A stretch of 41,233 nucleotides of DNA. Source: Entrophospora sp. SA101 (Eukaryota > Glomeromycota > Glomeromycetes > Entrophosporales > Entrophosporaceae). The DNA is taken from the NCBI GenBank assembly GCA_958430865.1, contig CAUDNR010004615.1, positions 1 to 41,233 on the forward strand, read 5' to 3'. Of this stretch, positions 1-12,495 are shown piece by piece (position 1 is the first letter of the stretch; each line of letters begins with the position of its first letter). Below the pieces are notes generated by a model. That model was not told where the DNA came from. It saw only the letters and a list, made by a program, of their open reading frames with translations, and did no database searches. A program made the translations under genes and the position numbers.

Positions 1-2930
1 TTACCTCAGATCTCAGATCGTTAAAGACTTGTCACACAACATGCTAGTGTTAGTATTAGTATTAGTAATATTTTTGGATCACAAGACCGGAATTCAAAAA
101 AATTTTATGTTTAATTTCCTTTCGGAGAAAACAAATAAAATCCATTGATTAATCTTTGCAAAGGATTTTTTTTTTTTTTTTAATCAAAAAAAAAAATTTA
201 ATTTTTTTTTTTTAACAATCGAGATTTTTAAATATAAAATAACTAAATTAACACAAAAAAAAGATCAGAATAAAAGATCCCTTTTTTTTAATTAGGAAAA
301 AAAGCTTAGTTGATTTTTTTAACAATCGAAATTCGTAAATAACTTTGATTCACACGAGAGTTCTTCTTTGCAAAGGATCTTTTATTAAATTTATTAAATT
401 CGTGGACAACTTCCCTTTGTATATATAATTTTTTTTTAAATCAATAATTTTTTGCTCGACGCAACAAATAAATAAAATATTGATATAATAATAATATGAT
501 TGGCTGATGTTGATGATATAGATACTTCGTATTTGAATGTAACGTGCAAAGCCAAATCTTACATAGAACGTCATTTCAGCACTACGTGCCTCGGCCCTCG
601 AATCCGAATGCAACGTAAAAACAACCAATACACCGTTTTTTGTCCGCGAGTGGGGGTAGCGGATCTATTTATGTGTTTTTGTTGTAATTTATTAGACTAC
701 TTGATTAATGTCTCATCTGGCCATGAAATATTAAGATAGGATGCTGAGATGCTTCGCTAACTTTGATGCTCCGAACGAATATATATGTGTGTGATTGAGT
801 TGTGTGATATTGTATTGTTATAAAGTCATAATATCATCGCGCTATAATACTAATCTGTATATCACGAAACTCACTGTTAGATTTTCGTTTAAAAACTCGT
901 TTTTCTTTGCGGGAAATTGAATAGCGCGTGATAAACAATTATAATTTGGTTCTTATCAGAATTAATAATTAAATGAATTATTTGAAAAATCGAAAAATCA
1001 AATTACATTGTTTAAAGAACAACTTTAACATAAAAAAAATTCATGATTCATCGATATTCGACAACAAAAGAATTTTAGTATTCTTTTTTTTTTTTTTTTT
1101 CCTGCTTTGACACTTAAAATTTCAAAGTTAAAACTTACAAAAACCTGTTTTGTGTACCATGTAAAAGTTGTTCTACGTATCAATATTGACCCGCATGTGT
1201 GTGTTTCAAACTCAGGCACTCAAGCGCGTTCATTTTATTTTATTACGCGTAGTTAACTTCAAAGTTAAAATCGAAACAAAAACTCTACATATTAATATTG
1301 ACATGCACTGTGCATGTGTTTCAAACTCAAACGCTAAAGACAATTTCAATCTTTTTCATTTTATGAAAACTAATAATTATCAAAGAATATTATTAGTGAT
1401 AGTTATTATAATTCCAATAAGAAAATATACGAAATTTTTTAATTCGATAATTTCCATAGAAATTAATTATTGGAACTACGGAATGCTTTTTAAAAAAACT
1501 TTCGTGAATAAAAAAAAATACAAGTTGAACATTTTTTCGACGGCTTCACGATTTTACGTTAGTTTCTTTGTTTTTTAAAAATGTTAATATTAATATTTTA
1601 TATTTTATATTTGATATCAAGTATTTAACATTAGACACTAATGTTAATATTAGGATAAATTTTTTATTAAAATATAATTTTTTTGAGAAGCATGAGATCA
1701 AAAAACAAGACAGTATGATATTAGTGGTGCTAGTAGTAGTAGCAGTAGTAACAATAATAGTAATTTACAACGAATGCACAAATCACATCCATTAGCATAT
1801 CATACAAGTGGAATATTAAACGATGAGATGGTTAAATTAAATGATCTTGATAATAATTTAATTGATTGCTAATACTAATATGATCATTTGTCAATTAATT
1901 ATATGGTAAGTAAGTTGTTGTGATTTATATTTTATTATTATTATTATTTCTTGGAATAAAAATATAAAGCAATACGGTAAAAGTGGAAAAGTAAAGTAAT
2001 TCAAAAGTTGGTTGCATGTAATTTAAATAATAAATTCACATTAAACCATTTTACAGCTACCAGGAAGCAACCATAGGGCATAAAAAGCATGTCAATAGAA
2101 AGTTCGGATTTTATTTAATATGCTACCAAAATAATTCAAAAAAAAAATGAAGAGACACTTCAGAGTTAGAAGAGAGGTGTTCTCAAGCGTTTGAAAGAAA
2201 TTTTATGGATTTGATTTGATTTGATTTTTGTTGTTAAAATTTTTACAGTGAACATATATAAACTATATAACTCTTTACAATAAATGCCATATCAATGACA
2301 GTATTTCACAGATGTGATCTTATAATTATTATATGATGGATTGATACTTAAACAATAATAAAAAAAAGAGTGATGATTTGATGATGATTTGATAAAATAA
2401 ATCATTATATAATAAATGGTAGAGAAGAAAGCTATAATGATCAATTTCAACACCAACGAGAGCCAAAATATCTGGAACCGATTACAGAAAGACCGCGTAA
2501 CGATTTACAAATAAAGAATAATGAATATATATAAAGAAATTTCGAATTTTAACACGATAATTTTGATGGTTTCGGTAAAAATCCTCTGCAGCCAATACTA
2601 ACACGCGGGTGTCACATTGGGCCAACGTGTAATGATAATGAAACCAATAAGCATGCATACTTATTGACTGCTACAAAATTTACGCATGGTCCAGTAATAG
2701 AAAAGTAGTTGTTCAACATACTCATAACGCGATGATTATAAGGTTTGATCATTAGTTATTACCAATGGCATAGGTTACTATTATTGTTGAACAGGACTTT
2801 TAAAAAGGAAAAAGTTAAAAACAAGTTGCCAAAGTACCATTTTTTAAATAAAATTTCTGCTTTGCAATCTTTTATATTATAATATATGCCACAGACTTAT
2901 TCTATAATGCTCCTTTTCTTCGAGGGACCT
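1..2930. other. A+T-rich intergenic sequence, no recognised gene
   Basis: Long A and T runs and many short reading frames in low-complexity DNA. None of the frames resembles a known family. A more G+C-rich patch around 540-660 could be promoter-like DNA, but no gene start could be tied to it. A degenerate direct repeat at about 1110-1336 is listed separately. Confidence 0.6.
1110..1336. repeat. Degenerate direct repeat, two units
   Basis: Two related units (about 1110-1216 and 1256-1336) share, in the same order, TTCAAAGTTAAAA, then TCAATATTGAC / TTAATATTGAC, then GCATGTG and GTTTCAAACTCA. They differ by substitutions and small indels, so this looks like an old local duplication. No coding function is apparent. 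Confidence 0.55.
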
Positions 2931-2939
2931 TTTAAAAAA

Positions 2940-4330
2940 TTACTAGCAATGGTAATAACAATAAAGGAACAGTAGGTCATTTTTTTAAAGATATTCAACA
3001 AGTTATAAGTTATTTAAATAAGGATGAGACTATGCCACAATATGGCGAGAAAGAGAAAATTAGGATAAAAAATGTAAAAACTAAAGATGGAACCGCAATT
3101 AGTCACAATTCGTTTTCATATGTCGTAACTTGCAATTGATTCACTTAAATTCAATAATAATGGTAATAATTGCGTTGCTGCTGATGAGGAACTTGATCGA
3201 TCAATCAATCCGAGTTAAAAAGGGGTTTTAAAGTTTATCACTGTGCAAGATACAAATCTTCAACCAAATTACAATAATGATGCATTTACTTGATGAAAAT
3301 TTCAATAACAATAATGTTAGCGGTAATAGTAATAAGAATAAATCTCCAATTAATTATATTTCAAAACAATTAGCCATATTAAAAAGTTATTCAACATTAC
3401 CAATTATTTTTGCATTAAGAAAGATTTTTTGATTTGGAAGCTGGATTATCACTTAATCTAATTGTCAAAGGCAAAAATTATAGCACCATGGCATGATACA
3501 ACCGGAAATACGAAATGGAATGGGCAAAGATATTATAGAAAAGCTAATGAGTATGATGATAATATTGAGCTGATTGGCAAAGCAAAATTCATAAAAGATG
3601 ATTTTGATTTGCATCCTTCTTAGAATCCATTCCAACATCATTATCAACACCACCATCAAAAAACCCTGCTATAGCAAATTAATATGGAATTGGAAGGCCA
3701 ACTTTCAAGAATCTTGAATTAAACATTTATTTATACCTATAACACATGATTTTTTGCTGCACCAGAGTATCAATATATAACTTAAAATCCTTAACCAACC
3801 TGTATTATCTTGTTATTATTATTACAATAATTTTATTAACAGCTCCTATTAATTTTGCAAAAGAATCTGTGATTTCATTAAGGTATAATGTCAATTTTAT
3901 GAAGCATAGTTCCTGGACCTATGTCAAATTTTCATTCTCTAAAATAATAACACGTTTAACATCCCTTAGCATCTCCCAACTCAAATAATTAATAACAATA
4001 AGAAAATCCCAAAGTTTCAAATCATGTGTTATATATGATTGGTGCTCAAAGAAGACATATATCAAGCCAATTAAGTGATGAAACCTGTTTGTTTGTTAAT
4101 TGACCCAGTCAACAACCAGGATTAGTTATATTTATTACAAAAAATCAATTATATGAATCTAATTTATTAATGTTGAATTTCAACTTGAAGACGCATGTTT
4201 TTGTGAGATACAAAATTCCTACATCCTGAAGATGGCAAACTATTGATATATCAGTTCGATCAATCACTGAACAATGTCATTTGACGATGGTGATTATTTT
4301 ATGTGAATTTTTCACTACAGCTTAATTATT
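2940..4330 (+). pseudogene. Decayed coding remnant, family not recognised
   Basis: Several stretches read like protein on the + strand but are broken by stops and frame changes. One around 2990-3140 ends in a stop after a lysine-rich segment containing the motif MPQYGEKEKIRIKN. Another around 3470-3620 contains IIAPWHDTTGNTKWNG and stops at about 3621. Further pieces follow to about 4300. The composition (Asn/Lys-rich, with AAT repeats) resembles real fungal coding DNA more than random A+T sequence. I do not recognise the family. It could be an unannotated intron-rich gene, but the in-frame stops favour a pseudogene. Confidence 0.35.
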
Positions 4331-4458
4331 CAGGCCAATAAAATTTCTATTAAAATGTGATTGACACAAATTATTACCAATTATACACAACGTCCTTTTT
4401 ATTTCACGTGATTTTAAGTTCTCAAATATTTTCTGTAATTTGAAATAAATAAATAATA

Positions 4459-6977
4459 ATGACAAATAGTAAGTCTTTTTTTTTTGTTAATTAATCTTAA
4501 AGGTTAAACTTAAATAATAATAACTATTATTATCATTAAAGATTTAGAAGATAGTGAAATCACAATAGGAGAAGTTGAAGGAAAACTTGGTAAGTTGTTG
4601 GTTGGGTGAACAACAATTGTATTAAAATTTTAAAATTTTCTTTTTTCATAACTATTATGATATATAATTGTTGTTAATAGTCCATATTAAGGATTCAAAT
4701 GATCAAAATATTATTAAATACATAAATGCAGAGGTAACAACAACTATCTTACTTGTTTGCTTGTATAATAGACAAAATAATAGTCTTAATATTAATAGTA
4801 TATTATGATTTATATAGGGGCTTGCATTTCCAAGGTTATATATTCCATCAAATATTAAATATCCACATGAAACAAAATTTGGTAAACGTAAATTTTTATC
4901 TGCATCAACAAGTTATGAAATGATGCCACATGCAAATTTCAACCTGTTTAGTTTAATTGAGAGATCAAAAACTTGGATTGAGTGGGTAGTTATTTATATA
5001 TTATATATGGATTTACAAATAATTACATATTATAATACATATAATTTACATACATATAAATTTACGCATTCATCCATACAAACAATAGAGAAAAGAAGAA
5101 TCAAATCAGTACTTTAAATCTTGGAAATATTTTACCGAGTTTTATATCAATTCTATTATTCAATAAAGATGTCGATCATTATATCAAATCATTACGAGAA
5201 AGGATAAATAATTCTGCAAAATATATATTTGCATGGCATCCACGTTGTTCGCTCTTTGCTATTGCTCATAAAGCTGATGCAATTTATTTATATGATTTAC
5301 GTGTTGAGGGTATATTTATTTAATGGATCATAGTGATATTTTATTTATTTATTGGATATTGGATATATTATAATAATATTCTACTTGTTACACACATTAA
5401 TTAATACAAATTTATTCCCTCATCTGCTCATACAAATAAATAGCCTGGTTTCCGGAAGTATTGGAAACTGAATTACAAAGAGAAATAACTTGTATGGCAT
5501 GGAAACCATTTGGTAGTAATTTATTAGCTGTTGGATGCCGGTATGTTTGACATTAATTATATTAATTGTAATGTTTATAATAAATAATCACTATAATTAA
5601 AATTATATTGCAATTAATATGATGATTTTATGTTTTCTTTCTTCCTCTAATATAAATGTTGAAGACGTGGAATATGTCTATGGGAACTTTCATTGAATCA
5701 AAATATAAATTCTGGTGACACATCAACATTAAGTGCATGGATGCATTATCTTCATTACCCTGGCCATGAAAATATAGTAACATTGGCTTGGCATCCAAAT
5801 GAAAAATATCCTAAATTATATCAAACAATTAAATGTTTATTTAACATATATAAATATATTTATAATCACATATCTATAATTAAATCCTTGATTCATTCAA
5901 CACTTTATTAGCAACAGGATCATTAGATGGATCAATTATTTTGTGGAATACAACATTAGAAATTGGCACACCAATAATTAATAATTGCAACGTTAATCTT
6001 CTTGTTTGGAGTCCACTGGGAAATATTCTTTTTGCCACTTACTTGTAAGCTGTTGACTAATTGTATATAATCTATGTATATATATCTAAATATGTGTAAT
6101 GATAATGATCGTGACAATGATAATATATTTTAGAGGCGGTTTAATAGAAGTGTGGGAAACTCAACGATGGACTTCGAAAAAATTCACTGTGCCTTTTAAT
6201 AAAAATGATTCTATCAAGGTATGTGGATAATGATGATAATCAACCCTCTCTCTCTCTTCTTGTACACACATAAAAAATGGTTTTACTAATTAATAATAAT
6301 TAATAATAATGATAAATAGTCAGCTTGTTGGACAAAAGATGGACATGCTGTATTTCTTATATTAGAAAATGATTATTGTGTTCGTTCAGTTACCATTTCA
6401 CCAAATCTAGATTTTGAATGGTTAGTTGAAACCAACATCGCAGATATTCCATCATGGTAATATATTTATTTCTTCTATACATAGTGCATGCGCACACACA
6501 CGTGTAATTCATTATATATATAATTTCTCTCCCTCCCACATGTACCAAAGTTCTGAGGATAGTGTTATAGACTCGTTAGCAATAGATCCAACAGGAGAAA
6601 GATTAGTAGCAAATATTGATAATAACAAATACATTATCGTATTCAAAGCTAATCGACCAACACTTGTAACACGGATTAATAAACTTTTGACATTTCAAGA
6701 TTTAATCAGAGGCCCTTCATGGTATTTAAATCAAGAAGATGCAATTTTTCAAGCAAGACCTGATCCAGTACCAATCTCCATCAATTTCGCAAATCAATTT
6801 AAAAGAGGTGCTTTACTAAGTGTGGTAAATATATGTTCGGATTTTGGTCTTGGGTTGGGATTTTAATATGTAATAATAATAGTTATTGTTTTTTTCAAAA
6901 AAAAAAAAAAATAGATATGGGAAGATGGGCAAATTTCATTTTTACCATTTATTTTCAATTCAGAAAAAAGTATATGA
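4459..6977 (+). CDS. AAAS: ALADIN-like WD40 nucleoporin (AAAS homologue)
   Basis: ALADIN is a WD-repeat protein of the nuclear pore complex; in animals it is anchored to the pore membrane via NDC1. Twelve exons are inferred: 4459-4468, 4542-4589, 4681-4733, 4818-4981, 5089-5309, 5444-5540, 5665-5834, 5912-6044, 6134-6218, 6320-6456, 6551-6824, 6915-6977. They sum to 1455 nt, a clean 484-aa frame (human about 546). Diagnostic stretches are FAWHP at the first blade, then TCMAWKP, HENIVTLAWHP, ATGSLDGSIILWN and LLVWSPLGNILFAT. A C-terminal FKRGALLSV...WEDGQISFLPF matches the family's conserved end. Most junctions have GTAAGT/GTATGT-type donors. Two are weaker guesses: GTGGGT after 4981 and GTTTAT after 5834. 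The start is the ATG followed by a 10-nt first exon and is less certain than the rest. TIM22 follows about 1.9 kb downstream on the same strand. Confidence 0.9.
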
Positions 6978-8678
6978 TATATATTATAATCATTAGCATT
7001 ATTACTATTTGTTATTATTGGCGTGTGTAGGCAGTATAGACTTTTTATTTTTTTCTTTCCTTTAGATTAAAATATTTATAAACGATTTTTATTTCTTATC
7101 AGTCAATCAATCTACATTTCTACTGATGAGCTGACTGGCGAATTATAAATAATATATATGTATAGTTTGAATTGGTACAATCATTAAAAATATACAACAA
7201 ACAGATCATTGTGCTCTGGTTTATTACAAACATTTGTATTTTGAAATAAATGTGTAAATTTCATGGTATATAAATTTCTGTTTGTGGAAATCATCATATT
7301 TAGAAAATTTGAATTTTTTATAACAGATCCAAATATTGAGGGTATTGTCATTTTAGAAAGATATTCCGAGTCATAACTGTAGTAATATGTTTAAACCTAA
7401 AGATAATTATCATGAGGCTGGTAAATATTCACTAACTCCTATTTTAATACCGAGCTTTACATACTTTTCAATAGTGCATAGATAATAACAATGGAGGTTT
7501 ATTTAATCGGTGAAAGAAAGTGCCAAAACATATGAGGCATACTGGGAGTACCAGGCAAAGTGAACAGAATAATTCGTGTGGTTCGAAGCAATGAAATTTC
7601 AATGCCACAATTGTATTAACAGTTTTATGATGTGTTATCATTTCTTTGTTTCATGCTTTCAATAGCCCCATCTACACAAGATAATTGGGGCGATTAATTT
7701 AAAGGCATAAATTAGGTAGGTACTGGGCTGTTTTCAAAGATTCCTTTTCTTCCCTTATGTCTTGACTTTGATTTTTATCAATCTATTCATCAGCTTTCTC
7801 TGTGACTGGTCCAATCAGGTTCTTTATGCAATATTTTTCAGCAGGGGAAGGAGGATCCAAGTTTAACTGGAATTCAGAAAAATCCTCTTGTCATGATCCA
7901 TTCATTTTACCCAAATCAATGTAATGAGCAGTAGCATTGACGCTGCAATCTTTTCAGTAATTCTTTATCTTCTTCCTCTTAACGAGCATTGTAATGCAAA
8001 CCATTTCGAAAACGTTGACAGGTAACACACAAATCAATCCTTGGACTCATAATTTGAATCTCTGGTGTCAATTGATGTCACAACTTCATGAAGGCATAAT
8101 ACTTTAAAAATTTCAACTTTGCTATCTTCTTCCAGACTAACCAGAAAATCCCTGTGCACTGATCTACACAACTCATTTCTGTTGGTAAAAAGATAACTGA
8201 TTAGGTTATTCTAACGAATATCCAAAAACAATTATGAGTATCCAAAATAATCACGAAATAAATTAAATTGATTTTTTCGAATGTTTGTAAAAAATTTGAT
8301 TTTCGGTTAGGAACGCTATTTCCTTGAATTCAGATACCATACTGACAGATTCTCACCTAGATAGAATGCCAAGGAAAATTCGAATGCAAAAAATTACACG
8401 GTTAATATTAATATCAAAACTTTATTTTTCGATAAATTCACACATGCCGTGGACGTTAATTGCAAAATATAGTTGTGGAATGTGAACAACAAGAATAGAT
8501 TGATACAGTGGAAAAAACAAATGAATTGATAGAGGAGAATTTAAACTAACTCAACAAACGAGTGGTTGTCATCTTGATTCAAGTTTACAGTAGCATTTGT
8601 GGTAGCAGCTTGGAATTGCAATTTATTGGATGCAATATTGGGAATCACCTGTCCGGATAAACGTTGGTTTATTAATAC
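6978..8678. other. Intergenic, with one decayed repeat fragment
   Basis: Sequence between the ALADIN-like gene and TIM22. It is A+T-rich and has no gene of its own. The only recognisable content is the reverse-strand remnant at about 7780-8130 (listed separately). Confidence 0.5.
7780..8130 (-). pseudogene. Fragment of a repeated mobile-element-like protein (copy 1)
   Basis: The reverse strand reads EIQIMSPR followed by LCVTCQRFRNGLHYNAR and then, after a stop, an EEEDKELLKR segment. The same sequence occurs on the + strand at about 20870-21000, where the middle part including CxxC is missing. Similar proteins with a CxxC and a downstream KVHLFGIQN-type motif are, from memory, abundant in arbuscular mycorrhizal fungal genomes and behave like transposon proteins. 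Frame breaks show this copy is dead. The family assignment is inference. Confidence 0.5.
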
Positions 8679-8767
8679 ACATGTAAACTCGATAAGTCGG
8701 TCACTTATTTATATTATCGAGTACTTCAAACATTGATTGCTGCGCCCGACTTATCGAGTTTGCATGT
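8679..8767. mobile_element. Small palindromic MITE-like element
   Basis: Terminal inverted repeats of 22 bp with one mismatch: 8679-8700 begins ACATGTAAACTCGATAAGTC, and 8746-8767 is its reverse complement with T changed to C at one position. The total length is 89 bp and the loop is unrelated A+T DNA. No convincing target-site duplication was found. It lies about 80 bp upstream of the TIM22 start, in the promoter region. Confidence 0.65.
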
Positions 8768-8847
8768 CATTTGTATATTGTTCCACCAAGATTAAATTTT
8801 AATTTTAAAAAAATCTTTTTTATTTTTATATTTTTTTTTAAAAAAAA

Positions 8848-9450
8848 ATGAGTTTTCCAAATCGTGAGCCAGTTCCAAAAGAAATTATATATATGCAAAT
8901 GGTCCAAGAGTCATGTTTATTTAAAGTTGCATTAAGTGGAGTAGCAGGTAATAAATTAATTAACAATAATTGATGTTGACTGACTATATTAATATTTTTA
9001 AACAAATTATAAAAAAGGTTTTGGATTGGGCGGATTATTTGGTACATTTATGTCATCCTTTGAAATGTCATCTTCTGTTGACTCATCTATCTATGATAAA
9101 CCAATGAAACAACAACTTAAAGCAACTGCTAAAGATATGCTCAATAAATCATATTCAATGGCCAAAAATTTTGCTTTAGTTGGTGCCATATATTCTGGCA
9201 CTGAATGTGTTATAGAGGGTGTAAGTATTATAATTTAGTTATACATGAGTATTTTTTCTTTAATCAATTACTGATTTTTTTTTTAACTTTATAGTATAGA
9301 GCTAAAAATGATTTGTATAATAGTACAGCTGCTGGTTGTATAACAGGTGGCATATTGGCTGCAAAAGCAGGTCCTCAGGCTGTTTTATTTGGTTGTGCAG
9401 GGTTTGCTGCTTTTTCAACTGCAATTGATTATTATATGAGAAGAGAATAA
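8848..9450 (+). CDS. TIM22: TIM22, mitochondrial inner-membrane carrier translocase
   Basis: Tim22 forms the channel of the TIM22 complex, which inserts carrier-type multispanning proteins into the mitochondrial inner membrane. Three exons (8848-8947, 9018-9220, 9295-9450) give 459 nt and 152 aa, a little shorter than yeast Tim22 (about 207). The Tim17/22/23 features are a glycine-rich first membrane segment ([14 protein letters not shown]), a central [21 protein letters not shown] segment, and the paired [15 protein letters not shown] and [16 protein letters not shown] segments. Introns have GTAATA and GTAAGT donors and AG acceptors. The start is the first ATG after an A-run, giving [16 protein letters not shown]-like signals follow the stop (about 9483-9497). 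The convergent V-ATPase C pseudogene ends about 205 bp downstream. Confidence 0.93.
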
Positions 9451-9655
9451 AAATCATATATACACATATATTATATTATAGACAATAAAGTAATAAATTA
9501 TGTAAATATAGAAAAAAAATTATATAATATTTTCATTAATTCATCATTCAATCATTGTAAAACTAATGTCATGTTTATAAATATATATTTTATAAATTAA
9601 ATAAAAAAATCAAAATAATCAAATGATTAATATAAAAATACACAAACACAATAAA

Positions 9656-11321
9656 TTAAAAGTATCTTTTTGAAATATCAAAATGAATTTGAAACCACAC
9701 ACATATGGATAATAATCTTTATCAACCAAATTATGGAATTCCTCAATATTTTCAACTTTACTTGACTCATTACCCAATGACCCTCCATATTTTCCATATT
9801 GCGTATTTAGTATTTCTCTTATTTTCTTTTCCATGTTTGATTTTGAATAATAATAATGTTGTTATTATTACTAAGGGGTTTTAATTTTTTTTGTAAGGAA
9901 TCAAAGAAATAATACCTTTATTATAACTGACATGAAATCAGGTGGTAATCCATAATGTAATACAGATTCAACATAAACTCTTAATATTTTCAAGTGAACC
10001 CATGATACAAATACTTCTCCAAAATTCATAGTTGCCAATCTTAATAATGATGTCTAACAATATATGTATTATAATTTAATTTTTTGTAAAATTAATTAAC
10101 ATAATTAATAAATTTATATTGAAGGGGAGAATTTACCCATAATTCTTTTTCTGTAGCTCCAACTTCCCAAAATTCTTTATGATGATTAGCCATCTCATCT
10201 TCATTATATTTGAAATCTCATATGATAAACTTTTCTTCTCTACATTTATTTGCAAACTCTTCACTAACCCTTTTGTAAACAATCCATAATCACTATCTTC
10301 TGCAATTTTTCTACATAATATTTATAAATGTAAAAAATTTAATTGGTCATATAATATATATTTTATAGAATAACGTATTTTAAAACATAATATGTTCTTG
10401 ACTTACTGAGAAGATTGCAGTACAATCATTTGAGTAATAGTTTCATATTTAGAGTACCATTCTTTATAAAGATTTCTAAATGATAATAATTTAATATAAA
10501 AAGTTTTTGATTTAACACATCATTAAATGCTACCAACATCCACAAAAGTATTACTTTCCAAGTATTCAGAATCTAAAACAAAATGTTCTTTTTTAACAAA
10601 TAACAAACTACAAAATTTCCTCTAATAATTTAATTATTGAAATAAATTTAATTGATTAAAAATATATCTTTTATATTTTATATATTTAATCAACCAAACA
10701 ATATAAATACATGTGTTTTTTCATTCCAGTACTTGTAAATTTTCTTTAATTTGATTATAGTGAGCAGATTTTGCTTTAATCAGATCCTCAATTGTTGTTA
10801 TTTCCTAAAATAATATATAATAAAACAATAGTAATAACACTATTATTAATATTTATACAAACTACACATAAATATACAACATAGACTAACTTCTTTCAAT
10901 TTTTCAGGTATTGCTGAAAGTGATTTATCAGCTCTGGTATTCCATTGAAAAGTTTTTAAATATTGATTGACCAATATTTTCTACAAAAATAAAGTAGGAT
11001 AAATATAAAATATAATAGATTTGTATTGTTTTTCCTCTCTCCCAACGCCACCAACACTCAAAATCAAAATATATACTTACTATCATTTACCATTAAATTT
11101 GCTTCGACTTGATCAGTGTCTCCTTTCAATAGACTGCAAAGAATATCAACAATTCTCATTGTTACAGATTCAAATGATTGATCATTTTTGACAAATTCAT
11201 CGGAAATCACCGCTAAATTATCAAATGTACTTATCTGGTAATTAATTACATATATATATTCACCCAATCCAATGATCTGCGATAGGATATACCTTGATTT
11301 TTGTGTCTCAAATGTTAAGGA
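9656..11321 (-). pseudogene. VMA5: V-ATPase subunit C (VMA5) pseudogene
   Basis: Subunit C links the V1 and V0 sectors of the vacuolar proton pump. Reverse-strand exons match the family in order: QISTFDNLAVISDEF (exon 11091 to about 11321), YLKTFQWNTRADKSL (10891-10980), SAHYNQIKENLQ (10733-10804), VKKEHFVLDSEYL (about 10550), EWYSKYETITQM (about 10460), KYNEDEMANHHKEF (about 10190), SWVHLKILRVYVESVL (about 9990) and a C-terminal KDYYPYV block (about 9700). Several defects are visible. No first exon encoding the N terminus was found. The conserved segment expected before VKKEHF is missing. The frame does not carry across the DSEYL exon, and there is another frameshift after DYGLFT. A TGA at 10218-10220 stands where the family has Arg (FI-R-DF). 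A 2-bp TG expansion near the C terminus breaks the last codons. The 3' part is tail-to-tail with TIM22. An intact copy is presumably elsewhere in the genome. Confidence 0.85.
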
Positions 11322-12465
11322 TCAACCTACAAAATTCCATTAATATTAACCAACCATCAGGACAAGAAATTTAATTTCATCCAATAAACCAATATAAATT
11401 AACATATTAATATATAGAAAGTTGCATTTAAATACAATCAAGTTTTCTGAACTTCATATAAACTTCATCCATTTACTAGAAATCTGGTTGATCATTTATT
11501 TCCATCTAATAAATTTTATTCATTTGTTAGAAATCAGAAACATCATGACTGGTCATTCATTTCCGCTGATATTTGTTAACTGGCCAATTGTGTTTTTTCA
11601 TTCCAGTACTTGTAAATTTTCTTTAATTTGATTATAGTGAGCAGATTTTGCTTTAATCAGATCCTCAATTGTTGTTATTTCCTAAAATAATATATAATAA
11701 AACAATAGTAATAACACTATTATTAATATTTATACAAACTACACATAAATATACAACATAGACTAACTTCTTTCAATTTTTCAGGTATTGCTGAAAGTGA
11801 TTTATCAGCTCTGGTATTCCATTGAAAAGTTTTTAAATATTGATTGACCAATATTTTCTACAAAAATAAAGTAGGATAAATATAAAATATAATAGATTTG
11901 TATTGTTTTTCCTCTCTCCCAACGCCACCAACACTCAAAATCAAAATATATACTTACTATCATTTACCATTAAATTTGCTTCGACTTGATCAGTGTCTCC
12001 TTTCAATAGACTGCAAAGAATATCAACAATTCTCATTGTTACAGATTCAAATGATTGATCATTTTTGACAAATTCATCGGAAATCACCGCTAAATTATCA
12101 AATGTACTTATCTGGTAATTAATTACATATATATATTCACCCAATCCAATGATCTGCGATAGGATATACCTTGATTTTTGTGTCTCAAATGTTAAGGATC
12201 AACCTACAAAATTCCATTAATATTAACCAACCATCAGGACAAGAAATTTAATTTCATCCAATAAACCAATATAAATTAACATATTAATATATAGAAAGTT
12301 GCATTTAAATACAATCAAGTTTTCTGAACTTCATATAAACTTCATCCATTTACTAGAAATCTGGTTGATCATTTATTTCCATCTAATAAATTTTATTCAT
12401 TTGTTAGAAATCAGAAACATCATGACTGGTCATTCATTTCCGCTGATATTTGTTAACTGGCCAAT
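10712..12465. repeat. 877-bp perfect tandem duplication of VMA5 N-terminal exons
   Basis: 10712-11588 and 11589-12465 are adjacent direct copies at an offset of exactly 877 bp, identical wherever I compared them, introns included. Each unit carries the same three recognisable VMA5 exons (reverse strand). The junction joins GGCCAAT to TGTGTTTTTTC. The duplicate at 34265-35849 does not have this tandem copy, so the event followed, or was specific to, this arm. An assembly artefact cannot be ruled out from sequence alone. Confidence 0.9.
11610..12198 (-). pseudogene. Second partial copy of the VMA5 N-terminal exons
   Basis: Copy 2 of the tandem unit repeats the exons for QISTFDNLAVISDEF (about 11968-12198), YLKTFQWN (11768-11857) and SAHYNQIKENLQ (11610-11681). 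It lies upstream of the main pseudogene on the same strand. The three exons start and end in phase 0 in my model, so a transcript through both copies would repeat the segment without a frameshift at the join. It has no promoter-proximal first exon. Confidence 0.8.
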
Positions 12466-12495
12466 GAGTTTGTTAGAAATCAGGAACATCATGAC

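Noticed and set aside
500..739. Short + strand reading frame, and an overlapping reverse frame at 350-628
   Set aside because: Neither shows a recognisable domain or plausible splice partners, and both run through sequence that reads equally well in the other direction.
1168..1795. Two consecutive + strand reading frames of 136 and 75 codons
   Set aside because: They cover a degenerate direct repeat and A+T-rich DNA, are Ile/Asn/Phe-dominated and resemble no family.
5835..5911. Possible AT-AC (U12-type) intron in the ALADIN-like gene because TATATC occurs near the exon end
   Set aside because: Neither AC-ended option keeps the reading frame, whereas a GT-AG intron (GTTTAT donor) closes all phases and the total length.
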